NCBI RefSeq assembly: GCF_003149185.1
Contig: NZ_QGDO01000006.1
Span: forward strand, 186,001-250,000
DNA length: 64,000 nucleotides
Source: Sediminitomix flava
GTDB taxonomy: Bacteria > Bacteroidota > Bacteroidia > Cytophagales > Flammeovirgaceae
Reading direction: 5' to 3'
Every line of letters begins with the position of its first letter. Position 1 is the stretch's first letter. This document shows, in pieces, positions 9,399-16,764 of this stretch. Both the position numbers and the translations under genes were made by a program. The notes below the pieces were generated by a model that did not search any database, had not been told where the DNA came from, and saw only the letters and a list, made by a program, of their open reading frames with translations.

Positions 9399-9665
9399 TT
9401 GAACAAAGTAAACAGAGAGGCGTTTAAATCTTGGAACTGAAAAAAGGTTTCTTGACGATCTATTTCTGTTTCCTAAGGGTTTTTGAAGTAAGTATTTCTT
9501 AATAGTCAATAAGAAATGTTTGAAGACTTTAAAAAAAGCAGGAAAGGACTAATTTTGTAGGAAGTAGACAAAAGGCTCAATTCTGAGTTTAAAAACAACA
9601 TAGTGAAAACTTTTTCATCTTAATAAATAAGTCGAAGCATCGGTAGGTGCAAAAAGCAAGAATTT
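9399..9665 (+). promoter_or_regulatory. Non-coding region upstream of dxr with a candidate promoter
   Basis: Together with the pdhA terminator this makes a gene-free gap of 333 bases. The Bacteroidota -7 box TAATTTTG lies at 9550-9557, about 108 bases before dxr. A TTTG at 9519-9522 is 27 bases upstream of it, longer than the usual 17-23, so the -33 element is doubtful. Nothing else is evident. Confidence 0.4.
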
Positions 9666-10820
9666 ATGGAGCAGAAAGGTATTGCGATACTAGGTGCAAC
9701 AGGGTCTATCGGTACGCAAACATTGGAAGTGATAGCAGAGCAAGCAGATCGCTTCAGAGTAGAGGTACTTACAGCAGGTAACAATGCCGCTTTACTTATA
9801 GAACAAAGCAAGGAATTCAAGCCAAGAAAAGTAGTTATTGGCAACGAAAATAAATATGCAGAGGTAAAGGAAGCTTTAGCGTCTTTTGACATTGAAGTAT
9901 TGGCAGGGAATGATGCATTGTCTGAAGTAGTTCAAGATGATCGAGTTGATATTGTATTGACAGCTTTAGTGGGCTATGTTGGGTTAAAACCAACAATTGC
10001 AGCTATTGAAGCAAAAAAAGATATTGCCTTAGCCAATAAAGAAACATTGGTTGTCGCCGGTGAAATCATCATGCAAATGGCGAGAGAACACGGAGTGCAT
10101 ATTCATCCCGTAGACTCAGAGCATTCAGCTATTTATCAATGTTTGACTGGCGAAGAACAAAACCCAATTGAGAAAATTATCCTGACCGCCTCAGGAGGTC
10201 CTTTCAGAGGCAGAACAAAAGATCAGCTTTTAGGCGTAACTAAAGAACAAGCACTAAAACACCCGAACTGGGATATGGGAGCTAAAATCACGATTGATTC
10301 GGCATCTCTTATGAACAAAGGTTTGGAAGTTATAGAAGCTAAGTGGTTGTTTGATCTTAATGCAGATCAGATTGATGTAATTGTTCACCCTCAATCCATA
10401 ATTCACTCAATGGTTCAGTTTGAAGATGGAAGTATCAAAGCACAGATGGGCTTGCCAGATATGAAGCTTCCAATTCAATACGCACTCGGATATCCACAAA
10501 GATTGAAATCTTCTTTTGAAAGGTTTGACTTTACGCATTATCCGAGCCTTACTTTTGAGAAACCAGATACAAATACCTTTAGAAATTTACATCTTGCGTT
10601 TGCTGCGCTAGATAAAGGTGGAAATATGCCTTGTATTTTGAATGCAGCAAATGAAATAGCTGTTGCTCGTTTCTTGAGAGATGAAATAGACTTCTTGGCT
10701 TTGGCAGAAGTCAACGAGGCTTGTATGGAAAAGACGAGTTTTATACAAAATCCTTCTTATGAAGATTATGTGGCTACAGACGAAGAAGCAAGACGAATTG
10801 CGACGGAGTTGAGCTTATAA
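9666..10820 (+). CDS. dxr: 1-deoxy-D-xylulose 5-phosphate reductoisomerase
   Basis: Second enzyme of the MEP pathway: rearranges and reduces deoxyxylulose phosphate to methylerythritol phosphate with NADPH. Motifs include the NADPH-binding GATGSIGTQTLEVI, ALANKETLVVAG, the metal-binding PVDSEHSAI, the flexible loop with LTASGGPFRG, and HPNWDMGAKITIDSASLMNKGLE (given here only as a family signature around residues 196-218). The length, 384 residues, is standard. rseP follows after 118 bases; the dxr-rseP order is common in bacteria and supports co-transcription. A small CCTCT/AGAGG hairpin near 10903-10918 lies in the gap. Confidence 0.96.
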   Translation: MEQKGIAILGATGSIGTQTLEVIAEQADRFRVEVLTAGNNAALLIEQSKEFKPRKVVIGNENKYAEVKEALASFDIEVLAGNDALSEVVQDDRVDIVLTALVGYVGLKPTIAAIEAKKDIALANKETLVVAGEIIMQMAREHGVHIHPVDSEHSAIYQCLTGEEQNPIEKIILTASGGPFRGRTKDQLLGVTKEQALKHPNWDMGAKITIDSASLMNKGLEVIEAKWLFDLNADQIDVIVHPQSIIHSMVQFEDGSIKAQMGLPDMKLPIQYALGYPQRLKSSFERFDFTHYPSLTFEKPDTNTFRNLHLAFAALDKGGNMPCILNAANEIAVARFLRDEIDFLALAEVNEACMEKTSFIQNPSYEDYVATDEEARRIATELSL

Positions 10821-10938
10821 TCACAACAGAAGCACAAACACTTATCAATTAGCTGTTTTCTTCAATTTGGTTTGAAGAATAAAAAACAAAAAATTAGCAA
10901 GAGCCTCTCCAAGAAGAGGTGATGAACTTATAAAAATT

Positions 10939-12273
10939 ATGGAAGGAATTGTGATGGCTGCCCAACTTATTTTGGGGCTTTCAATATTAGTCGGATTACA
11001 CGAACTCGGTCACATGTTGGCAGCAAAGATGTTTGGCATGCGAGTGGAGAAGTTTTCCATCGGTTTTCCTCCAAAGGTATTCAGTTTTACTTGGGGTGAA
11101 ACAGAATATTCATTAGGAGCAACGCCGCTCGGAGGCTTTGTGAAAATCTCAGGAATGGTAGATGAGTCTTTGGACGATGAACAACTAGCATCTGAGCCAA
11201 AACCTTATGAATTCCGCTCAAAGCCCGCATGGCAACGTCTGATCGTAATGCTTGGCGGTATCATAATGAATGTACTGACAGGTATGGTTATTTTTGGTTT
11301 CCTTACTTACTCACAAGGAGAAACACTTCTCACAATGGAAGAAGTAAACAAAGATGGTGTTTACGTAGGTGAGTTAGGAGAGAAAATTGGTCTTCAGACA
11401 GGAGATAAAATTCTGAAAGTAAATGATAAAGACGTTGTTTACTTTTCGGATGCCACAGATATGAATGCAATTCTTTCTGAGAAATGTACTTATACAGTTG
11501 AAAGAGACGGAAAAGAAATGACTTTGGAAGTTCCTTCAACATTCTTGGATGAATTGAGTGACAGAGAGAATCAAGATAAAATTTTCATTCAACCTTTGGT
11601 ACAATTCCATATCAAAGAAGTAATGCCAAATTCAAGTGCGTCAGCAGCAGGGCTTGAGGCAGGTGATAAAATTTTGGGTGTAAACTCAATCTCAACGGTT
11701 TATTTCCATGACTTGAAATCAGCACTTTCAAAGTTTGCAGATAAGGATGTTACTTTAAAAGTTGAAAGAGAAGGAGAAGTACTTGATTTGCCTGCACACG
11801 TTCAACCAGCAGGAACACTAGGTTTTATGCCACAGCTAGAAATCAACTATGAAAGAAGAGATTATAGCTTAGGAACTGCAATGGTGATTGGTACAGAGAG
11901 AGCTTTCGGGATCATTACTTCTCAAGTGAAGGCTTTCAGCAGAATGCTTAAAGGAGATGTGTCTCCTCAGAAAAGTCTTTCAGGGCCTGTTGGTATTGCT
12001 CAAATGTATGGTGGCATTTGGGATTGGATGCGTTTCTGGACATTGACAGGTATGCTTTCAATGGTCTTGGCATTTATGAACCTACTTCCAATTCCAGCAC
12101 TTGATGGTGGTCATGTTGTATTCTTATTATACGAAATGATTTCTGGAAGAAAGCCAACAGATCAATTCTTAGGAGTAGCACAAAGAATTGGAATGGTTAT
12201 TTTATTAACCTTGATGGTATTTGTCTTCGGAAATGACATCTATAATCTGATTGTGAGTTTTATAGGTAAATAG
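10939..12273 (+). CDS. rseP: Site-2 intramembrane metalloprotease RseP
   Basis: A zinc protease of the inner membrane that cuts transmembrane segments of anti-sigma factors and leftover signal peptides. The active site is HELGH (H21, E22, H25) in the first helix and the third ligand is in LLPIPALDGGHVV near the C-terminus. Between them lie two PDZ domains (about residues 115-200 and 205-290). The length of 444 residues fits the RseP family. It follows dxr, as in many bacteria. No rseA-like anti-sigma or sigma-E gene is in the window, so the substrate is not shown here. Confidence 0.94.
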   Translation: MEGIVMAAQLILGLSILVGLHELGHMLAAKMFGMRVEKFSIGFPPKVFSFTWGETEYSLGATPLGGFVKISGMVDESLDDEQLASEPKPYEFRSKPAWQRLIVMLGGIIMNVLTGMVIFGFLTYSQGETLLTMEEVNKDGVYVGELGEKIGLQTGDKILKVNDKDVVYFSDATDMNAILSEKCTYTVERDGKEMTLEVPSTFLDELSDRENQDKIFIQPLVQFHIKEVMPNSSASAAGLEAGDKILGVNSISTVYFHDLKSALSKFADKDVTLKVEREGEVLDLPAHVQPAGTLGFMPQLEINYERRDYSLGTAMVIGTERAFGIITSQVKAFSRMLKGDVSPQKSLSGPVGIAQMYGGIWDWMRFWTLTGMLSMVLAFMNLLPIPALDGGHVVFLLYEMISGRKPTDQFLGVAQRIGMVILLTLMVFVFGNDIYNLIVSFIGK

Positions 12274-12295
12274 ATTATTTTCCGAAACAGAAAAC

Positions 12296-12351
12296 AAAAA
12301 GAGCTTGTTCTATCTTTTAAAAGAAAGGGAGAATAAGCTCTTTTTTGTGCT
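12296..12351 (+). terminator. Rho-independent terminator after rseP
   Basis: AAAAAGAGCTTGTTCT (12296-12311) pairs with AGAATAAGCTCTTTTT with one G-T wobble; the inner bases (CTTTT/AAAAG) extend the stem. A run of T follows. Confidence 0.85.
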
Positions 12352-12497
12352 TTAAATGAAAGCGTGTATTCTATAATTTTTGAAAAGACAAGCATTTATG
12401 AAGTATAATCCGAGCTATTTTCGAACGGGTTATAGAAAAAATGTTAATAAAATATTTAACAATGAGGACTAGACTTTTATAAGGTCAAAACCTCTAT

Positions 12498-12505
12498 TAT
12501 ATTTG
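12498..12505 (+). promoter_or_regulatory. Candidate promoter -7 box of nqrF
   Basis: TATATTTG matches the Bacteroidota consensus TAnnTTTG, 40 bases before the nqrF start and downstream of the rseP terminator. The -33 position reads CTTTTAT, not a clear TTTG. Confidence 0.55.
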
Positions 12506-12545
12506 CACAAAATTATAAGACAAATTAAACTTTTAATTAAGTCAA

Positions 12546-13853
12546 ATGGATTTATCAGTAGTAGTACCTGCAGCAATTGGTGCGTTTACTATCGTGATTT
12601 TGCTTTTGGTATTTATGTTGCTTTTCGCTCAGTCTAAATTAGTTCAGAGTGGTGACGTATCTATCGTAGTAAACGGTGACGAAAGTAACCCAGTTGTAGT
12701 AGCAGCAGGATCAACACTGCTCACTACACTTTCGGCTCAAAAAATCTTCTTACCATCAGCTTGTGGTGGTGGAGGTACTTGTGCCATGTGTAAGTGTAAA
12801 GTGCCAGAAGGTGGAGGTGATGTACTTCCAACAGAGGTAGGACACTTGAGCAGAAAAGAGCAAGCAGAGAAAGTACGTCTTGCATGTCAGGTGAAAGTAA
12901 AGAATGACATGCAAATTGAGATACCTGAAGAAATCTTTGGAATTAAGAAATGGGAATGCGAGGTAGTTTCTAACTACAACGTAGCCTCTTTCATTAAGGA
13001 GTTTGTTGTAAAGCTTCCTGAAGGAGAGATTCTTGACTTCCAAGCTGGTGGGTATATTCAAATTGACGTTCCTGAGATTACAGTTGACTTCAAAGACATG
13101 GACATCACGGCTCACCCACGTATGGGTAAAAAGCCAGATGAGTTCCAAGATGAGTGGGACAAATTCGGTCTTTGGGATCTTAAGATGAAGAACGACGAAG
13201 AAATCTTCCGTGCTTACTCTATGGCTAACCACCCTGCTGAGGGTAATATCGTGATGTTGAACATCCGTATTGCAACTCCACCATGGGATAAAGCTAAGAA
13301 CGGTTGGATGGATGTAAATCCAGGTATTTGTTCTTCTTACATCTTCTCAAGAAAACCAGGAGACAAAGTAACTATTTCAGGTCCTTACGGTGAGTTCTTC
13401 ATCAAAGATACTGACAAAGAAATGATCTACGTTGGTGGTGGTGCAGGTATGGCGCCAATGCGTTCGCACTTATTCCACTTATTCCACACGTTGAAATCAG
13501 GTAGAAAAGTATCTTTCTGGTACGGTGGTCGTTCTAAGAGAGAATTGTTCTACACTGAAGATTTCAGAAAAATTGAAGAGGAATTCCCTAACTTCAAGTT
13601 CTACCAAGTATTGTCTGATCCTATGGAAGAAGACAACTGGAAGGCAAAAGACGGTTTGGAAGGAGAAGGCGATGGTTTCTTAGGTTTCGTTCACCAAGCG
13701 TTGATCGATAACTACCTAGGTAAGCACGAAGATCCAGAAGATATCGAATTCTACTTCTGTGGTCCTCCAATGATGAACGCTGCTGTTATCAAAATGTGTG
13801 ATGACTTTGGTGTTCCTCCTGAGAACGTATTGTTTGACGACTTCGGTGGTTGA
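12546..13853 (+). CDS. nqrF: Na+-translocating NADH:quinone reductase subunit F
   Basis: Electron-entry subunit of Na+-NQR: oxidises NADH with FAD and passes electrons to a 2Fe-2S centre. The N-terminal membrane helix is at about residues 5-28. A plant-type ferredoxin domain follows, with cysteines C73, C79, C82 and C114 ([14 protein letters not shown] and RLACQ). Next come an FAD domain with the RAYSMAN motif and an NADH domain ([38 protein letters not shown]), ending in the expected FDDFGG. The length of 435 residues is usual. nqrF normally closes an nqrABCDEF operon; here it stands alone between terminators with its own promoter, so the other subunits must be elsewhere. Confidence 0.95.
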   Translation: MDLSVVVPAAIGAFTIVILLLVFMLLFAQSKLVQSGDVSIVVNGDESNPVVVAAGSTLLTTLSAQKIFLPSACGGGGTCAMCKCKVPEGGGDVLPTEVGHLSRKEQAEKVRLACQVKVKNDMQIEIPEEIFGIKKWECEVVSNYNVASFIKEFVVKLPEGEILDFQAGGYIQIDVPEITVDFKDMDITAHPRMGKKPDEFQDEWDKFGLWDLKMKNDEEIFRAYSMANHPAEGNIVMLNIRIATPPWDKAKNGWMDVNPGICSSYIFSRKPGDKVTISGPYGEFFIKDTDKEMIYVGGGAGMAPMRSHLFHLFHTLKSGRKVSFWYGGRSKRELFYTEDFRKIEEEFPNFKFYQVLSDPMEEDNWKAKDGLEGEGDGFLGFVHQALIDNYLGKHEDPEDIEFYFCGPPMMNAAVIKMCDDFGVPPENVLFDDFGG

Positions 13854-13875
13854 TAAATACCATTCTGATATACAG

Positions 13876-13911
13876 AAATCCCCTTTGCAGCAATGCGAAG
13901 GGGATTTTTTT
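13876..13911 (+). terminator. Rho-independent terminator after nqrF
   Basis: AAATCCCCTT (13876-13885) pairs perfectly with AAGGGGATTT (13898-13907), followed by more T residues. Confidence 0.9.
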
Positions 13912-13927
13912 GTATTAAATTGTAGCT

Positions 13928-14452
13928 ATGGAAGCCAAAGTTGCAGATATCTTATTCGAGCGAATTCAGAAAGAAGCCATGATCGCTTTTGTACAGAAGA
14001 ATGATCAGAATTTTTCTGAAGCCATAGATTTAGTCTTAGGGAATCAGTATCCTCTTTCATGGAGAGCATCTTGGATTTTAGGACATGCCATGAAAAAGAA
14101 TGATGGGCGTATCAGACCTTATGTGGATAAGCTAATTGACTTGATAGAACCTGCAGAACATGATGGGCAACAGAGGGAGCTTATGAAGCTTTTATTCAAG
14201 ATGAAGTTAGATGAAGAACAAGAAGGAAAGCTCTTTGATATCTGTATGAATCTTTGGGAAAAAATAGGGAAAACGCCTTCGGTAAGATCTACAGCTTTCA
14301 AGTTCATTTTAGATATTATCAAAAAATATCCAGAACTGAAGGAGGAAATAGCTTTTGTGATGGAACCACAATATATAGAACCGCTTTCTCCAGGAATTCA
14401 ACGATCAATTAAAAAGCAATTGGCAGCTATTAATATGAAGGTTGTTGAATAG
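13928..14452 (+). CDS. Hypothetical alpha-helical (HEAT-like) protein
   Basis: 174 residues, no signal peptide and no cysteine pattern or catalytic motif that I recognise. The predicted content is almost wholly helical, with repeated amphipathic segments such as WRASWILGHAMKKN and RELMKLLFKMKLDEEQEG, which recall ARM/HEAT-type repeat proteins seen next to conserved Bacteroidota genes. It begins 16 bases after the nqrF terminator with ATG at 13928. The role is unknown; a scaffold or adaptor is possible but only by analogy. Confidence 0.7.
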   Translation: MEAKVADILFERIQKEAMIAFVQKNDQNFSEAIDLVLGNQYPLSWRASWILGHAMKKNDGRIRPYVDKLIDLIEPAEHDGQQRELMKLLFKMKLDEEQEGKLFDICMNLWEKIGKTPSVRSTAFKFILDIIKKYPELKEEIAFVMEPQYIEPLSPGIQRSIKKQLAAINMKVVE

Positions 14453-14522
14453 TTTAAACGGTTGCTTGTGTAACTATTTATTTGTTGCGTTCGTATTTAA
14501 GAATTCAACATCAATTGAATAT

Positions 14523-14813
14523 ATGGATACGAATAATATCTATGAAGGCTCAAATACAAAAGCCTTCTTTAATTTAGCTTGGATTTCATTTGGAATTTCT
14601 TTCGTGGGAACAATGATTGGGATATACATTTTAGAAGTATCTCTACCAGCTAAAGGCTTCTTTTTAATGTCTTATTTGTTTAGTGTTTCCTCATGCTTTA
14701 CGGTAGCAAAAGTAGTGAGAGATAAACAAGAGGCAGAACGTATCATTCGAAAGGTGGAAAAAGCGAAGACTGAAAAAATGATAAATGATTATGTCTCTTC
14801 AGAGGCTAATTAA
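14523..14813 (+). CDS. YiaA/YiaB-family inner membrane protein
   Basis: About 96 residues with two hydrophobic segments (NLAWISFGISFVGTMIGIYI and KGFFLMSYLFSVSSCFTVAK) followed by a charged helix. This is the two-TM YiaA pattern, including the VVRD motif after the second helix. The ATG at 14523 is chosen because it begins directly before the soluble N-terminus usual in the family; the frame is open back to 14442, overlapping the preceding gene. Function is unknown in all members. Confidence 0.75.
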   Translation: MDTNNIYEGSNTKAFFNLAWISFGISFVGTMIGIYILEVSLPAKGFFLMSYLFSVSSCFTVAKVVRDKQEAERIIRKVEKAKTEKMINDYVSSEAN

Positions 14814-14822
14814 TCTGAAATT

Positions 14823-14867
14823 AAAAAGAGTTATTCACATAGGCTGTGGATAACTCTTTTTTTGTGG
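14823..14867. terminator. Hairpin terminator between convergent genes
   Basis: AAAAAGAGTTATTCACA pairs with TGTGGATAACTCTTTTT over 17 bases with one G-T wobble and a five-base loop (14840-14844); T or A runs lie on both sides, so it can stop both the YiaA-like gene and the minus-strand metallophosphatase gene. Confidence 0.85.
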
Positions 14868-14871
14868 ATAA
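14831..14871. other. Cluster of three DnaA-box-like sites
   Basis: TTATTCACA (14831-14839, plus strand) fits TTATNCACA, and TGTGGATAA at 14845-14853 and again at 14863-14871 are exact complements of TTATCCACA. The first two lie in the terminator stem; the third is outside it. All three are within 41 bases. Whether DnaA binds here is not known. Confidence 0.4.
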
Positions 14872-14883
14872 GTCATACTAAAA

Positions 14884-15798
14884 TTAGCAAATAGAAGAAT
14901 AACCTCCGTTTATTTCTTTGACTCCCAATCGTTGATCGAAGTTAATATCAACACGCCCGAGGTTGATACCTGCCCAACCTGTTTGTACAATCATCACTTC
15001 TTTACCATTCTTATTTTTGACTTTATCTGGAGTGGTAAGGAATGTATGTGTGTGACCTCCGATAATGAGATCAATATGTTCACTGTTTGCCGCAATTTTT
15101 GTATCGCTCACAATCTCAGGATTACGGTAATTGTAACCTACATGTGATAGACAAATCACCAAATGACAGCCTTCTTCCTCTTTTAGCTTTTTAGCATATT
15201 CTTGAGAAACGTCTAGGGCATCATTGTACTTTGTCTCTTTGTACATTTTCTTGTCAACGAGACCATCCAAAGAAATTCCGACAGCAAATACACCTACTTT
15301 GATTCCTTTCTTATTAAAAATCTTATAAGGCTTGAATTGTCCCTCAAGAGTCGTATTTGAGAAGTCATAATTTGCGTTCAGAATTTCAAAATTGGCATTT
15401 GGAAGTTGCTTTTTCAATCCTTCCAAACCATTGTCAAATTCGTGATTTCCAATAGTTCCTGCATCGTATCCCATCTGACTCATTAGCTTGTACTCCAATT
15501 CTCCACCAAACATGTTGAAGTATGGCGTGCCTTGAAATACATCTCCAGCATCAAGAAGTAGAATATTATCTTCTTGTTCACGGATTTGCTTGATCAAGCT
15601 AGCTCTGCGAGCAAATCCACCAAGTCCTGCATATTTCGGGTGATCGGCTGGGAATGGGTCAATGTGACTATGTACGTCGTTGGTGTGAAGGATACATAGT
15701 TTCTTTGAGCCGTCTGCAGCTAACAGACTTGGAAGAGGAGTTAGGCTAGCGAGAGCTGTAGCTCCAAGTATATTTTTAATAAATTGTCTTCTTTCCAT
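14884..15798 (-). CDS. 5'-nucleotidase-type metallophosphatase (N-terminal half enzyme)
   Basis: A calcineurin-like phosphoesterase of 304 residues. Metal-binding motifs typical of UshA-type 5'-nucleotidases are present: HTNDVHSHI, LLDAGDVFQG, IGNHEFDNG, CLSHVGYN and GGHTHTFL. The start is ATG 15798 (MERRQFIKNILGATALA), which makes a twin-arginine-like signal (RRQFIK); the frame is open upstream to 15837 but that would bury the signal. The nucleotide-binding C-terminal domain is absent here and is encoded by the gene immediately upstream (13-base gap), so the two products probably form one functional enzyme in the periplasm. Expected activity is phosphate release from nucleotides. Confidence 0.88.
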   Translation of the reverse strand: MERRQFIKNILGATALASLTPLPSLLAADGSKKLCILHTNDVHSHIDPFPADHPKYAGLGGFARRASLIKQIREQEDNILLLDAGDVFQGTPYFNMFGGELEYKLMSQMGYDAGTIGNHEFDNGLEGLKKQLPNANFEILNANYDFSNTTLEGQFKPYKIFNKKGIKVGVFAVGISLDGLVDKKMYKETKYNDALDVSQEYAKKLKEEEGCHLVICLSHVGYNYRNPEIVSDTKIAANSEHIDLIIGGHTHTFLTTPDKVKNKNGKEVMIVQTGWAGINLGRVDINFDQRLGVKEINGGYSSIC

Positions 15799-15811
15799 GA
15801 TAATAGTAAGG

Positions 15812-16561
15812 TTAATTGAGTTCTTTGTAACGACCATCTAATTCGACATCGATGCTCTCTTTTGTGAGGCAATACTGTTTTACAGCTTCACGAAGTAAGA
15901 TATCTGTAGCTTCAACATGCTCGACATCTTTAAAGAAAGCCATTCCTCCGCCTCCTCTTTGTAGGTAATCAATTGTTGCAACTCTGTAGACCTTATTATG
16001 ATCGAAAGGCTTGCCGTCTATCTCAACTTCATAACTATCTGAAGAAACTACCATTGTCATGTTAGCAAATGGTTCGCCATGTCTTCTGACAATAAAGTCA
16101 AACATATTTTCTAGTTGTTTGCCTTTCATCTCAACAATTACAAGACGATTATCAAACGGAAGTAAGGTGATTAGCTCTCCTCTAGTGAAATCACCTTGGG
16201 CAACAGCATCACTTCGCATACCTCCCAAGTTGAGTAGGGCAAAATCTATGGTAGAGTCAACCTCTGTCTTTACATAATTGAAAAAGGCATCGGTTACAAA
16301 ATTTCCGAGTGTACTTTCTCCTTTACTACTTTCTAAATTTCTAGCAATATGAGTGATGGATCTACTCATCTCTTCCTCCAAAGATTCTCTGAATGGTGCA
16401 ATAAAGCTCTCCATAGAAGCATCTGCAGTAATTGAATTATCTTGAGGAATTAGGTTTCCTTCAATCTTTTGAGATGAACTAGTCTGTTGTACTACCTTAT
16501 TTGGGGCACTACAAGCACTCCAGAGCACAAGACCTAATACAAATGTTAGTAGTTTGTTCAT
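15812..16561 (-). CDS. 5'-nucleotidase C-terminal domain lipoprotein
   Basis: 249 residues with a lipoprotein signal (MNKLLTFVLGLVLWSAC, Cys about 17). The body matches the 5'-nucleotidase C-terminal domain, which binds the nucleobase and ribose: ESTLGNFVTDAF, DFALLNLGGMRSD, GELITLLPFDN, VVIVEMKG-like strand, and YRVATIDYLQRGGGGMAFF. The start at ATG 16561 gives the lipobox; the frame runs further upstream without one. It is the first gene of a two-gene operon with the metallophosphatase half. In most bacteria both domains are in one chain; the split with the C-terminal part first is notable. Confidence 0.87.
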   Translation of the reverse strand: MNKLLTFVLGLVLWSACSAPNKVVQQTSSSQKIEGNLIPQDNSITADASMESFIAPFRESLEEEMSRSITHIARNLESSKGESTLGNFVTDAFFNYVKTEVDSTIDFALLNLGGMRSDAVAQGDFTRGELITLLPFDNRLVIVEMKGKQLENMFDFIVRRHGEPFANMTMVVSSDSYEVEIDGKPFDHNKVYRVATIDYLQRGGGGMAFFKDVEHVEATDILLREAVKQYCLTKESIDVELDGRYKELN

Positions 16562-16671
16562 TTTTAAGAAATGTAATATTGTGTTTCTGCAATGATAGAT
16601 ATAAATCTTTGAAGATAGAACATTAATTAGAATTGTTAATAGACTTACAATAAAATGTTCATTTACAGAAC

Positions 16672-16704
16672 AAAAAAGAGTATCGGTATAGACCAATACT
16701 CTTT
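16672..16704 (-). terminator. Terminator after the outer-membrane barrel gene
   Basis: AAAGAGTAT (16675-16683) pairs with ATACTCTTT (16696-16704); on the minus strand the stem runs into a T-tract. It lies 60 bases after the stop of the 815-residue barrel protein. Confidence 0.8.
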
Positions 16705-16764
16705 CAATTATTATCTAATCATTTATATTTTAATCAAAATCGAGTCATCAACTTATTTATCAGA

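Noticed and set aside
12756-13232. A 158-codon frame on the opposite strand inside nqrF
   Set aside because: Fully inside a strongly conserved gene whose codon positions explain it; a shadow frame.
14442-14522. N-terminal extension of the YiaA-like protein
   Set aside because: The extension overlaps the preceding gene, is not part of the family pattern and contains no start context; ATG 14523 is better.
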